NCBI GenBank assembly: GCA_019057775.1
Contig: JAHLWT010000297.1
Span: 1 to 63,929, forward strand
DNA length: 63,929 bases
DNA from: Promethearchaeota archaeon
GTDB taxonomy: Archaea > Asgardarchaeota > Lokiarchaeia > Sigynarchaeales > SOKP01
Reading direction: 5' to 3'
The notes under the pieces are model-generated. The model saw only the letters and a list, made by a program, of their open reading frames with translations, was not told the origin of the DNA and searched no databases. Position 1 is the stretch's first letter, and the number at the start of each line of letters is the position of its first letter. Shown in pieces: positions 56,301 through 63,929 of this stretch. The position numbers and the translations under genes are program-made.

Positions 56301-56798
56301 TCACATCTTAATTCTACTTAAGACGTCATCTAGATAGTTTATATTTTCCTGTTCAAGTTCTTCCTTTAAAGCATTAGCTATTGAATATTTGAATCCCCAA
56401 ATTTCAACGTTTTTATTCATTTCCTTTAATTTTTTAACAACAGGAATAAAATCCCCATCCCCAGAAACTAACACGGCAGTATCGTATGCATGTTCATAAG
56501 CAAGGGAGATCATATCAATTGCAATTTTGATGTCAACTTTTTTTTCAATCCTATCCCCTAATGCAATTTTGTTAAAACTAGTTTTAATTGTATATCCGCT
56601 CTTATTCTTCAAGTTCTTATACCAATTCATTTTCTCCGGGCTAATTGGATACACAACACCTTCATATAAAATTATTTCATGCAATTTCCGGTTCTTGGTT
56701 ATAACATTTTTTAGTTTTTCATAATTAACCTTAATGTTATACTTCCTAAATCCTTGGAAAATGTTGCTGTTATCTATAAAAATTACTATTTGTTCCAT
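56301..56798 (-). CDS. NYN-domain (LabA/DUF88-like) protein
   Basis: A 165-residue PIN-like NYN protein. The motif IFIDNSNIFQGFR at residues 6-18 and the TAVLVSGDGDFIPVVKKLKE stretch hold the acidic residues that bind metal in this nuclease-like fold; a final VEIWGF strand completes it. Members are predicted RNases. It converges on the oxidoreductase gene and shares its strand with the DsbA-like gene upstream, about 36 bases away. Confidence 0.9.
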   Translation of the reverse strand: MEQIVIFIDNSNIFQGFRKYNIKVNYEKLKNVITKNRKLHEIILYEGVVYPISPEKMNWYKNLKNKSGYTIKTSFNKIALGDRIEKKVDIKIAIDMISLAYEHAYDTAVLVSGDGDFIPVVKKLKEMNKNVEIWGFKYSIANALKEELEQENINYLDDVLSRIKM

Positions 56799-56834
56799 GT
56801 TAAAAGCCTCTTTTATTTGAAGTTAAGAAAAGTA

Positions 56835-57449
56835 TCAATTTAATTTCATAACATCTCCAATAACTTTTTGGAAAACTTCGTATGGTTGCGCTCCAACAAC
56901 TATTCTCTCACCAATAATAAATGTCGGTACTCCATTTATTCCATAACTGCTTAGCTCTAAACCGGTCTTTTTTAACATTTTAAGTGGTTCGTCACTTTCA
57001 ATATATTCAAGCAATTCTTTCTTATCTAATCCTATAGATCCTGCAAGATCCAATAATAAAGTTAGATCTCCTATGTCTTTTCCTTCTTTCCAATACGTAT
57101 CGAATATTAATTCGTGAAATTTGTTGAATTGGCCCTTTTTTCGCGCAAATTCCGAGACAATTAATGCTAAACGTGAATTAGGAAGTTTCCCTGAAAATTT
57201 GAACTTAATACCTACTTCATCAGCGAGCCGTTTTACATTAATCATTACCATATCTAAATATTCTTTTGCGAAGGGTAAATTATCTATTAATACCCCCTCT
57301 TTAGGTGTTTCAGGATGGAGCTCAAAGGATCGCCACTCTACGTCAAAATCAAATTCTTCCTTAAGTTTTTTAATCCGGTAAAAGCCGATATAACAAAACG
57401 GGCAGATATAATCGGAATAGGCAATTATTTTTAATTTATTTTGTTTCAT
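56835..57449 (-). CDS. DsbA/FrnE-family thiol oxidoreductase
   Basis: A 204-residue thioredoxin-fold protein without signal peptide. The redox site is CPFC in YSDYICPFCYIG (12-23); the helical insert and the cis-proline loop GVPTFIIGERIVVGAQPYE are those of the FrnE/HCCA isomerase group. Such cytosolic members act as disulfide isomerases or glutathione-type transferases. It is probably co-transcribed with the NYN gene downstream. Confidence 0.9.
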   Translation of the reverse strand: MKQNKLKIIAYSDYICPFCYIGFYRIKKLKEEFDFDVEWRSFELHPETPKEGVLIDNLPFAKEYLDMVMINVKRLADEVGIKFKFSGKLPNSRLALIVSEFARKKGQFNKFHELIFDTYWKEGKDIGDLTLLLDLAGSIGLDKKELLEYIESDEPLKMLKKTGLELSSYGINGVPTFIIGERIVVGAQPYEVFQKVIGDVMKLN

Positions 57450-57615
57450 ACTATACTATTTAGATGAGAAGAGAAATTTTTATAATTTACTGCACTGATA
57501 TATAAGAAATAAATTTCTTCTTATAATTTAGAAATTTTCAAGATAAGGCTTCTTTCTAAACTGTTAAAGGCAGACGTATATATCTAAAGGAAGAAGCTTT
57601 TAAGGATACTTACTT

Positions 57616-58205
57616 CTATTCTATATTTCCTGCTTTTCTCAATATAAAATAACCTATAAGTGCTCCCACCATAAATGGGATTAAGAGTTGGAGCCAGAAT
57701 AATTCAATAGGTAATAGGTAGATTGGGGGAGGGTGTTGTGGATTCGATGGGAGTGTTCTTAAATAATAAGAAGATGCTGAAGTAATCCAAGTATATGACC
57801 AGGCAATGAATGTGGCAGCTCCCAACCACTTGCACTTTTTATATATCAAAGGTTTTTTGAAATAGGATGTATAAGTTTTGGTTATAATAATACCCACTAC
57901 TATAAAACTCGGCCATACATGAAAATTATAGCTCATACTAGTTATTTCAAATGGAGGTTCGTTGAATAAAATTCCACCTATAAATCCTACTGTACCAGCA
58001 AATAATCCCAGAAAATATAAAATAGTTGCAAAGCCCCCAAAAGCTCGATGTGCTCTAAAAAGTACTTCATCGTTTTCAATAATGAAATATTTCTCTTTTT
58101 ATAAGCGGCATACGCTCCTGTCGCTGATTGAACAGTAGCACATAAGCATCCAAGCATGGTTATAATAGTGTTAAACTCTGCTGTAGTATATGTTAGTCCT
58201 GCCAT
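57616..58205 (-). CDS. Multi-helix membrane protein, split by a probable frameshift
   Basis: Two minus-strand frames (57987-58205 and 57616-57936) join into one membrane protein if a single A is added to the A5 run at 58096-58100. The joined sequence runs from MAGLTYTTAEFNTI through GAYAAYKKEKYFIIENDEV to FRAHRAFGGFATILYFLG and ends after a last helix in ILRKAGNIE. It has about five helices with His residues near helix ends (RAHRAF, NFHVWPS), which could hold haem as in cytochrome b561-like proteins, but this is speculative. Conserved hydrophobic pattern across the break makes the join convincing. Confidence 0.65.
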
Positions 58206-58396
58206 AATTTCAACAACTTCCTAATTATAATTGAAAAGGTATAATGATTTCTGAAATATATTAATTAAGTTTTTTATTAGGGTAAAGTTATGTTTCCCGA
58301 GTTAAAAATTAATTCTCATGAGAGCCTTATTAAATAACTCACAAAGATATGAAATTAGCTATTTTAAGAAAATTATAAGAAAGAATAGGAGTTTTT

Positions 58397-58903
58397 ATGC
58401 CAGATATTGATGAAAAGTCTAAAGAAACTTTTGAAATTACTTTTGAAAATTATTTTAGAATGCGATTTAATGGAATAACTGAAATGGTAAGAGCTTTAAC
58501 GCCAATCATGGATGAGATTAATGCTTTAAATAGAATCAAAGAACTATACAAAAAGAAAAGTTTGGCTTTAATTGATAGACTTCTGAAAGATAAGAAACCT
58601 ATAACAAACTTTGAAGAATTTAAAGAAATATATAAGGAGCAGATGAGCACTGAATTCATGCAACATTGTCTTGAATTTACTATTGTTAAGGATACACCCA
58701 CCAAATTATCATTTAAATTTACGAAATGTCTCTGGGCGAAAACTTTATTAGAAATTAATGAACCCGGTCTTGGATATGCTATGTGTTGTAATCCTGATTT
58801 TTCAATGGCTAAAGCATTCCACCCAAAACTTAAACTAATACGCAGTAAAACTTTAATGCAAGGTAATGATTGCTGCGATTCTACATATATTTGGGAAGAT
58901 TGA
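58397..58903 (+). CDS. L-2-amino-thiazoline-4-carboxylate hydrolase-like protein
   Basis: A 168-residue protein whose C-terminal half fits the hydrolase family named after the bacterial enzyme that opens the thiazoline ring in cysteine synthesis: FTKCLWAKTLLEINEPG, then CCNPDFSMAKAFHPKLKLIR, and TLMQGNDCCDSTY. The N-terminal half is helical. Many archaeal homologues exist without a known substrate. A decayed relative is at 8327-8513. It begins at ATG 58397 and is not in an obvious operon. Confidence 0.72.
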   Translation: MPDIDEKSKETFEITFENYFRMRFNGITEMVRALTPIMDEINALNRIKELYKKKSLALIDRLLKDKKPITNFEEFKEIYKEQMSTEFMQHCLEFTIVKDTPTKLSFKFTKCLWAKTLLEINEPGLGYAMCCNPDFSMAKAFHPKLKLIRSKTLMQGNDCCDSTYIWED

Positions 58904-59007
58904 TTAAAAAAAATCGATTAAATGTTTTAATAAGAAGAATAATTAAATCTAATACAAAAAAAAGGAAATAATTTAACTCATCAATTTAAGAATGTATTAT
59001 AAGCTAT

Positions 59008-59804
59008 TCAGCTTTTATTCTTTTGGTTTTTAATCTGTTTAATCGTTATTTCAGGATGATGGTATCTTCCTGTTTTTACAGTTTTGGTACCGATTTGAAT
59101 AGATTTCTCAGGGCAAAAATTGATACATGCTAAGCATTGCTGACATTTATGTTGCCATTCGGGTTTGCCTTCCTGAAGTATTATATTGTTAACTGGGCAT
59201 ACTTGTTCACATATACCACAACTATTGCAATTATCATCAACAGAAAACGATTTATCACTTTCATAAACGTTCTCTCGAAATTTTCTATTAAATTTTTCAC
59301 TCCTGCTAACATCTTTTTCAAAAATATATTTATCCAAGTTTTCACTTTTGTGTATTACAATTTCAGAGAATAACTCTACTTGGTGATTGGCTCTTTCGAA
59401 AAATTGTTTTTGACGTTCTTCAGAGTGTACATCAAATCCTATGATATAATTATTAGGCATAGTTATGTAAATCCCGGCACTAAGTTTTTTTTCTTTCTTC
59501 TTTAGAATCTTTTCTAATTGTTGTAAGGGGAGCTCAGTAATATCTCCTGCACTCGTAATGACCGTAAATATGTAATTGGTCACCTTTAAATCAATTTTAT
59601 TTACAAAATCATATACAATCTTAGGTAATCCAGACCAGTACAAGGGGAATACAAAACCTATTACCTCACTTATGGATGTAAGCTCTGCCATTTCCCACAC
59701 TTTCGCGATAGGTACGAGTTCACAATCATTTATCTTCTCAGCAAGTAGGTTCGCGATTCTAAGGGAATTACCGGTTCCAGTAAAAAATATATTGTAACTG
59801 TCAT
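59008..59804 (-). CDS. Flavodoxin-ferredoxin fusion (EFR1-type), frameshifted near its start
   Basis: The clean frame (59008-59700) encodes a flavodoxin-like domain (FVFPLYWSGLPKIVYDF) followed by two [4Fe-4S] motifs (CNSCGICEQVCP and CQQCLACINFCP). The FMN phosphate loop FTGTGNSLRIAN is encoded upstream in the same frame but has no start; the ATG at 59802-59804 reaches it only if one T is added to the T6 run at 59782-59787, giving MTVTIYFFTGTGNS. The full protein would be about 265 residues, the normal size. Either the gene is damaged by one base or the assembly is. It should shuttle electrons between ferredoxin-type and flavin carriers. Confidence 0.85.
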
Positions 59805-59958
59805 ATTAATTATTTTTATGTAAATCTCTTATTTCTGATAACGTGAAATCTTTATCGAAAATAAACTTATCTTGTAATGTTCAGTGTATAACTCATCCAT
59901 ATCTGGAAAATGAAGGGATTATGTTATTAGAGGTGCACATTTAAACCCCCCCGCTTTG

Positions 59959-60960
59959 TTAGGTTTTGTTATTATGCTCCACAATTATTACTACATTTCC
60001 CGTTTTCTGCCCTGTTTCAACATAAGTATGAGCCTCGACAATTTTTTCCAACGGATAGCGTCTATCTATGACCGATTTTATCTTTCCAGCCTCAATAAGC
60101 CCTTTGAGAAAATTTAATTGTTCAGTCCTTTCCTTTGTGCGGCTCATGTTCCCACTTATTAATTTCTTGTCGCTTTTCCTTGCTGCCTTTTTCTCTCGAT
60201 TAATCAATGATATCTTAGGGTTGGCTAAAAGAAAAACTCCTCCTTCATTTAGCAAATTTAAACAACTAGAAAACGAACTCTTGCCACTTACATCAAAAAT
60301 AACATCGTATGTCTCACCGCTTTCAGTAAAATCCTCTTTAGTGTAATCAATTACCTTATCGGCTCCTATAGGTTTCATTACTTCTAAACTCGTGGGATTG
60401 CCTACCCCGGTTACTTCTGCCCCATAGTACTTGGCAAGCTGTATCGCAAAAGTACCTATACTTCCAGAAGCTCCACTGATAAGAACTGTTTGTTCTTTCT
60501 GAATATTTGCTTTTTTAATAAAATGCGATGCCTCAAGTCCCCCTACAGGAACAACGGCGGCTTCTTCATAGGTCATATTAGTCGGTTTTATTGCCACCTC
60601 CCCGTCTTCAGGCAGACATACGTACTCAGCATAAGCACCAAAATGAAAACCCGTAGTAGCAAAAACGGAGTCACCTTTCTTAAACAGCTTTACTTCATTG
60701 CCGACTGCTTCAATTTCCCCGGCTAACTCCTGCCCTGGTATAGAGTATTTTTTTCTTGGTCCTCTGAAACCCATTCCTAATCGCATGAGGAACTTTAACA
60801 ACCTAGAGAATTTGAGAGTTCGCATCTCACAATCCCCCATGGTTACTGATGTTGCATGTATTTTTACGAGTATTTCATTGTCCTTGGGAGCAGGTTTTTC
60901 CACCTCTTTAAACTGAAGAACCTCCGGAGGCCCGTATTTTGTCCATACAATTGCTTTCAT
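59959..60960 (-). CDS. Zinc-free MDR-family quinone oxidoreductase
   Basis: A 333-residue medium-chain dehydrogenase/reductase. The N-terminal [19 protein letters not shown] and [14 protein letters not shown] blocks and the NADPH loop [19 protein letters not shown] identify the quinone oxidoreductase (zeta-crystallin-like) group; the zinc-ligand Cys/His set of alcohol dehydrogenases is missing. It reduces quinones or enones with NADPH. Its composition is somewhat less AT-rich than its neighbours, which may hint at transfer from bacteria. Confidence 0.92.
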   Translation of the reverse strand: MKAIVWTKYGPPEVLQFKEVEKPAPKDNEILVKIHATSVTMGDCEMRTLKFSRLLKFLMRLGMGFRGPRKKYSIPGQELAGEIEAVGNEVKLFKKGDSVFATTGFHFGAYAEYVCLPEDGEVAIKPTNMTYEEAAVVPVGGLEASHFIKKANIQKEQTVLISGASGSIGTFAIQLAKYYGAEVTGVGNPTSLEVMKPIGADKVIDYTKEDFTESGETYDVIFDVSGKSSFSSCLNLLNEGGVFLLANPKISLINREKKAARKSDKKLISGNMSRTKERTEQLNFLKGLIEAGKIKSVIDRRYPLEKIVEAHTYVETGQKTGNVVIIVEHNNKT

Positions 60961-61058
60961 GAGTATTCCTCCAAGATTACTTTGATTCGGTCATTTTCAA
61001 TATAGTTCACTACAATCTATCCTATAAGTTTGCAAGACCTAACTCTAATTACTTTATC

Positions 61059-61454
61059 TTAATTTTTTATTTCAGTCTTTAACTCTTTTTCTAACAACTT
61101 AATATTTCGATCAATTTCCTTCGTTTTAATTTTCTTTTCTTTAGAAATTGCTGCTAACTTTGTGCTTAAAGTTTTTTCCCTACTTTTTTTCAAATCATTA
61201 TATTCTTTCCTTAAATTTTTTAGGTTTGTCATCATATTTTTCTTTTCTATCATCAAGTTATCAATTTTATTACTGAGTTCATCGAAAACAGTTTGTTGTG
61301 CCTGTCTTTTTGATTCAAGTTCACTAATTTTCGATCCGAATTCCTCATCAACTCTATTTCTAATATATTTCTCTTTTTGATTCGCACTTACTTCAAGTTT
61401 CTCTATTTCAACTGCGATTTTATTAATTTTGTTCTTAAGTTCTTCTTCTGACAT
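61059..61454 (-). CDS. Coiled-coil protein
   Basis: A 131-residue protein that is a single heptad pattern from end to end (ELKNKINKIAVEIEKLEV, LMIEKKNMMTNLKNLRKEY, and a Lys-rich C-terminus). It is highly charged with no other domain. It may form a filament, a tether or an oligomer scaffold. It lies behind the quinone reductase gene on the opposite side of a short gap, with no clear partner. Confidence 0.65.
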   Translation of the reverse strand: MSEEELKNKINKIAVEIEKLEVSANQKEKYIRNRVDEEFGSKISELESKRQAQQTVFDELSNKIDNLMIEKKNMMTNLKNLRKEYNDLKKSREKTLSTKLAAISKEKKIKTKEIDRNIKLLEKELKTEIKN

Positions 61455-61814
61455 GTTTTCATCCCTTACTGTTTAAATCGAAGGTTTGAGACTTCTTGAT
61501 GAGTCCTTATATTTTCTGTTAATACCAAGTAGTATTTAATAGTTTTCATTCTTTTTCCAAATAAGTAATCACAAATAAGTGATAAACTAAAATTCTCAAG
61601 ACAAATCCTTCGCTCGATTTAAAAACCTTAATTTTTAATTGTAAAGACTAATTAATTTAACAGTAGTCAGCTTGATAGGTTTATTGAGAAGAAGATAATT
61701 TAATCAAATTGACTATTACCTTAAATTAGAAGAGATAATTAACAATCCAAAGCAAATTTTGGATTGATTCTCCTATTTAAAACTAGAAGATCAAAGTTTA
61801 TTCTATAAATAATA
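61455..61814. other. Gene-free stretch
   Basis: About 360 AT-rich bases between two minus-strand genes. I see no frame with protein-like composition, no strong hairpin and no RNA-gene pattern. It should include the promoter of the coiled-coil gene. Confidence 0.5.
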
Positions 61815-61970
61815 TTAACAACAACGACGGCGTGAAGTTTTAACAGGATTTTCTAGCTTTGTTGATTCTTTGCGAGTTTTTTCTTTCAAATTTAAATCAA
61901 AACCGCATAACTCACAAAATTTTTTATTACTTACTTCTTCGATTTTTACACCACAATTCGGACACTCCAT
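61815..61970 (-). CDS. 51-residue zinc-ribbon protein
   Basis: A short minus-strand gene from ATG 61970 to TAA 61815. It begins MECPNCGVKIEEVSNKKFCE and continues LCGF, giving two Cys pairs (CPNC and CELC) in the spacing of a small zinc ribbon, followed by a basic tail ending in RRRCC. Zinc-ribbon micro-proteins are common in archaea and are often missed because of size. The start is directly at the ribbon, as usual for the class. Partner unknown. Confidence 0.7.
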   Translation of the reverse strand: MECPNCGVKIEEVSNKKFCELCGFDLNLKEKTRKESTKLENPVKTSRRRCC

Positions 61971-62575
61971 TTTATAATTCACCTTACTGCTTTTTATTTT
62001 GTTTAGAAAAACCTCTAATTGTATTGCTTTTAAGAAATAAATTTGGAATTAATAAATTATGTATGATATCTTATAAGTGAGTCATTTTTAAGCCTTTACA
62101 AAAGTATGTGAGATATCCTATTTTTTAATTCTTTACAGCTTTTTTTGATTGTGGGATATTGTAGTAATTTCAGAAGACACGCGTCCGTTTCAGTTTAAGG
62201 ACAATAAAAAAAGTCAGGACTTAATAATGTATAGTGCGTGACCTATATTCATGCTTTTTTTCGGAATTTTGTTAAACTTTTTTTTCTTACTTATCAATCG
62301 TTTTTTGATTTATATTAAAATTTTAGAAAATTTCTTAAAGTTTTAAAATGAATAAGAAATTATTTGTTATAAAAGATTTTATATTAAATGTAGCTGTTAA
62401 GGAAATACTATTCAGATTATTAAAATATAAACAAAAAATATTTTTAACATTTCAGCAGATGTGTTTGTTGATAAAAACAGAATTCGCTCAAGTGAAGTGT
62501 CACTATTAATTTGTAGAAATGATAATATCGTAAAAGATTTAGGATAATAGCCCGTAAAGTCTATAGGTAATAAAT
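61971..62575. other. Gene-free stretch before the TBP gene
   Basis: About 600 bases with no convincing coding frame. Around 62176-62215 there is a patch of higher GC (gacacgcgtccgtttcag) that stands out but folds into no obvious strong stem. The part next to 62576 should hold the TBP promoter. Confidence 0.5.
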
Positions 62576-63202
62576 ATGTCTGAAAAAAAAAAAAAAAATG
62601 ATGAATCTAATATTGAACTAGATTATAAAATCCAAAATGTAGTTGCAACAGTTATTATGGAAATTACCGAAAAAATAGATCTTACCAAAATCTCCCGTAA
62701 GTATGAGGATGTAGAGTATAATCCCGAAAGATTTCCTGGTCTTATTATGAGAATCAAAGAACCTAAAGCAACATTTCTTATCTTCACTACAGGAAAAATG
62801 GTTATCACGGGACTTAGAAGAGCAGATGAGGCAAGCCCTGGAGTAAAAGTAGTAGTTAAATCTTTAAAAAAGGCCGGAATTAATGTATCTAATCCAAAAA
62901 TAACGATTCAGAATATTGTCGCAAGTGGAGATTTACACACATTTATAGATTTAAATATGGCTGCGATTGTGATGGAAAATGTTATGTATGAGCCAGAAGT
63001 ATTTCCAGGTGTAATTTACCGCATGCAAGATCCCAAAACTGTTTTCTTACTTTTTTCTACGGGAAAAGTAGTGTGTACAGGAGCAAAGAATAAAGAAATT
63101 GTGAGAGAAGCATTTTTCAAATTATATCACGAAGTACGGGAACTCGGCATTACTAAAGAAATTAAGGCTAAAATCGATACTCAAGATATAACTTTTATTT
63201 AA
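62576..63202 (+). CDS. tbp: TATA-box-binding protein
   Basis: A 208-residue archaeal TBP with the two saddle repeats: residues about 18-102 (IQNVVATVIMEITEKIDL, FPGLIMRIKEP, FLIFTTGKMVITG) and 108-195 (IQNIVASGDLHTFIDLN, FPGVIYRMQDP, FLLFSTGKVVCTG). The aromatic residues that wedge into DNA are in the FPG and F-x-I/L-F positions of each half. The N-terminus is a Lys-rich run after ATG 62576. It starts RNA polymerase recruitment at TATA promoters with TFB, and is a solid marker of an archaeal host. Confidence 0.96.
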   Translation: MSEKKKKNDESNIELDYKIQNVVATVIMEITEKIDLTKISRKYEDVEYNPERFPGLIMRIKEPKATFLIFTTGKMVITGLRRADEASPGVKVVVKSLKKAGINVSNPKITIQNIVASGDLHTFIDLNMAAIVMENVMYEPEVFPGVIYRMQDPKTVFLLFSTGKVVCTGAKNKEIVREAFFKLYHEVRELGITKEIKAKIDTQDITFI

Positions 63203-63245
63203 ATTTTTTTATTCTACTTTCTAATTCAATGTTATTGAAAACTTA

Positions 63246-63410
63246 TTGATTATTGTCGGGTGTGGTTCTAGTACCGATGTATATGAAGACTTGTGGAATT
63301 TCCCTCGCGGTTACAGAGTAGAAGGTATTTTGGAGAGAACCCAATCTCTTGGATTAGCAAGTCATTATGCAACTCTTCAATTAAATTATACTATCAAAGT
63401 TGATTTCTGA
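63246..63410 (+). CDS. Possible short protein or gene remnant
   Basis: A 54-codon frame opening with TTG 63246 and closing at TGA 63410. The sequence (IVGCGSSTDVYEDLWNFPRG, later LGLASHYATLQLNY) has a protein-like composition and higher GC than the flanks, which argues for a real or formerly real gene. No ATG or family is recognised, and the upstream part is closed by a stop. It could be the end of a decayed gene. Confidence 0.3.
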   Translation: MIIVGCGSSTDVYEDLWNFPRGYRVEGILERTQSLGLASHYATLQLNYTIKVDF

Positions 63411-63757
63411 GATCAAAAAATATATTCAATATCCATCAAATCAAGGTGATAATTTCTTAACTATGGCTTTCTTTTTTCTGTTATAATTTCTTTCAAATAT
63501 AAATAAATACTTATTTCATGGGAAAATTTTTATTTAAAGCTGATTTATGCTTTTCAGTAAATAAATTAAATATCCCACAAAAATTTCGTGAATTCATTAA
63601 TATTCACCAATATTTTTATTCATAATCTCGAAACATCCTAAATTATTGATTATTGAGCTTAATGGGTTATTTAATTTTATGAAAATTTTCATGCGGTTAT
63701 ATAAAAAAAGTTCTGAATAAAATAATAAAGGTTTTAGTTACACCAACGTATATAAAA
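63411..63757. other. Gene-free AT-rich stretch
   Basis: About 350 bases without a convincing gene; long A/T runs dominate. It should contain the promoter of the nucleotidyltransferase that starts at 63758, with a TATA-like block near 63699-63704. Confidence 0.45.
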
Positions 63758-63929
63758 ATGAGGAATATAAAGATAGAGGGTTTAATTCTCGCAGCGGGCT
63801 TTTCTAATCGATTTAATTCGATGGATAATGCATTTAAAAAATATTTATTAAAGGTAAATAATTCGAATATTCTAAGTTATATTATTGGTGGAATGATTAA
63901 AACTGGAATTAGTAAAATCAATATTATAG
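63758..63929 (+). CDS. Nucleotidyltransferase, N-terminal part (3' end outside window)
   Basis: The first 57 codons of a nucleotide-transferase-fold protein. IEGLILAAGFSNRFNSMDN holds a form of the LAAGxSxRF nucleotide loop, and FKKYLLKVNNSNILSYIIGG follows as in MobA-like and sugar- or inositol-phosphate cytidylyltransferases. Several archaeal lipid and sugar pathways use such enzymes, so the exact substrate stays open without the rest of the gene. Confidence 0.8.
   Translation, partial: MRNIKIEGLILAAGFSNRFNSMDNAFKKYLLKVNNSNILSYIIGGMIKTGISKINII

Noticed and set aside
62176..62215. GC-richer patch as a possible small RNA
   Set aside because: It does not form a convincing stem, and no promoter or terminator could be placed around it.
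1..63929. tRNA and rRNA genes
   Set aside because: I looked for T-loop-like GTTCRAATC patterns with matching acceptor arms on both strands and saw none; a covariance-model search would be decisive.

Overview
The window reads as a piece of an Asgard archaeon chromosome, most like the Lokiarchaeia. It is AT-rich, with short intergenic gaps, frequent TTG/GTG starts and TATA-like promoters. It encodes an archaeal TATA-binding protein (62576-63202) together with eukaryote-like proteins: a gelsolin-domain protein (21853-22638), a Ras/Rab-like small GTPase next to a longin-like/helical-repeat protein (37891-39910), a second longin/roadblock-like protein (48147-48530), a PPP-type protein phosphatase (3920-4825), a vWA plus RING-like zinc-finger protein (1-1085) and a sphingosine-1-phosphate-lyase-like enzyme (35231-36568). 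The lineage is inferred from this gene content; no marker tree could be run.

Layout. 1-4.8 kb: vWA/RING protein, a small protein, an MtrH-like methyltransferase, a helical-repeat protein and the PPP phosphatase. 4.9-9.4 kb: a scrambled patch with four copies (one almost complete, three truncated) of an unrecognised family, a B12-binding radical SAM enzyme plus a detached tail of a relative, a leucine-rich-repeat gene, a hydrolase remnant and an exact 58-bp duplication. 9.4-15.7 kb: ArsR-like and ribbon-helix-helix regulators, then divergent maltokinase-like and GH57 genes for alpha-glucan metabolism. 15.8-27 kb: Pcm repair methyltransferase, U32 protein, flavoproteins, an HgcA homologue fused to a SAM methyltransferase, a Gdt1/TMEM165 transporter, the gelsolin protein, tandem coiled-coil/zinc-ribbon paralogues, cupin, flavin reductase/flavodoxin pair, cold-shock protein and an F420-type nitroreductase. 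27-43 kb: two membrane MCP-like receptors (the second followed by a response regulator), an MFS transporter, two convergent DNA methyltransferases, the lyase, a secreted protein, a Lys/Asp-repeat protein, the longin/GTPase pair and an alpha/beta hydrolase. 43-64 kb: indolepyruvate:ferredoxin oxidoreductase, two penicillin-acylase-family Ntn hydrolases, small membrane proteins, ferredoxin-nitroreductase, UroD-like methyltransferase, Gfo/Idh/MocA oxidoreductase, NYN nuclease-like protein, DsbA/FrnE-like protein, a flavodoxin-ferredoxin fusion, a quinone-reductase-like MDR, small zinc and coiled-coil proteins, TBP and the start of a nucleotidyltransferase.

Themes. Corrinoid and methyl-transfer chemistry recurs (MtrH-like, B12 radical SAM, HgcA-like fusion, UroD-like), as do ferredoxin/flavin redox proteins suited to an anaerobe (IorAB, flavodoxins, ferredoxin fusions, F420-type reductase). 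The most unusual single gene is the SAM-methyltransferase-HgcA fusion, which has no hgcB in the window and carries a sharp palindrome over its promoter. Three minus-strand genes are each broken by what looks like one missing base in a homopolymer, so consensus errors should be excluded before these are read as biology. I saw no tRNA, rRNA, CRISPR array, transposase or integrase.
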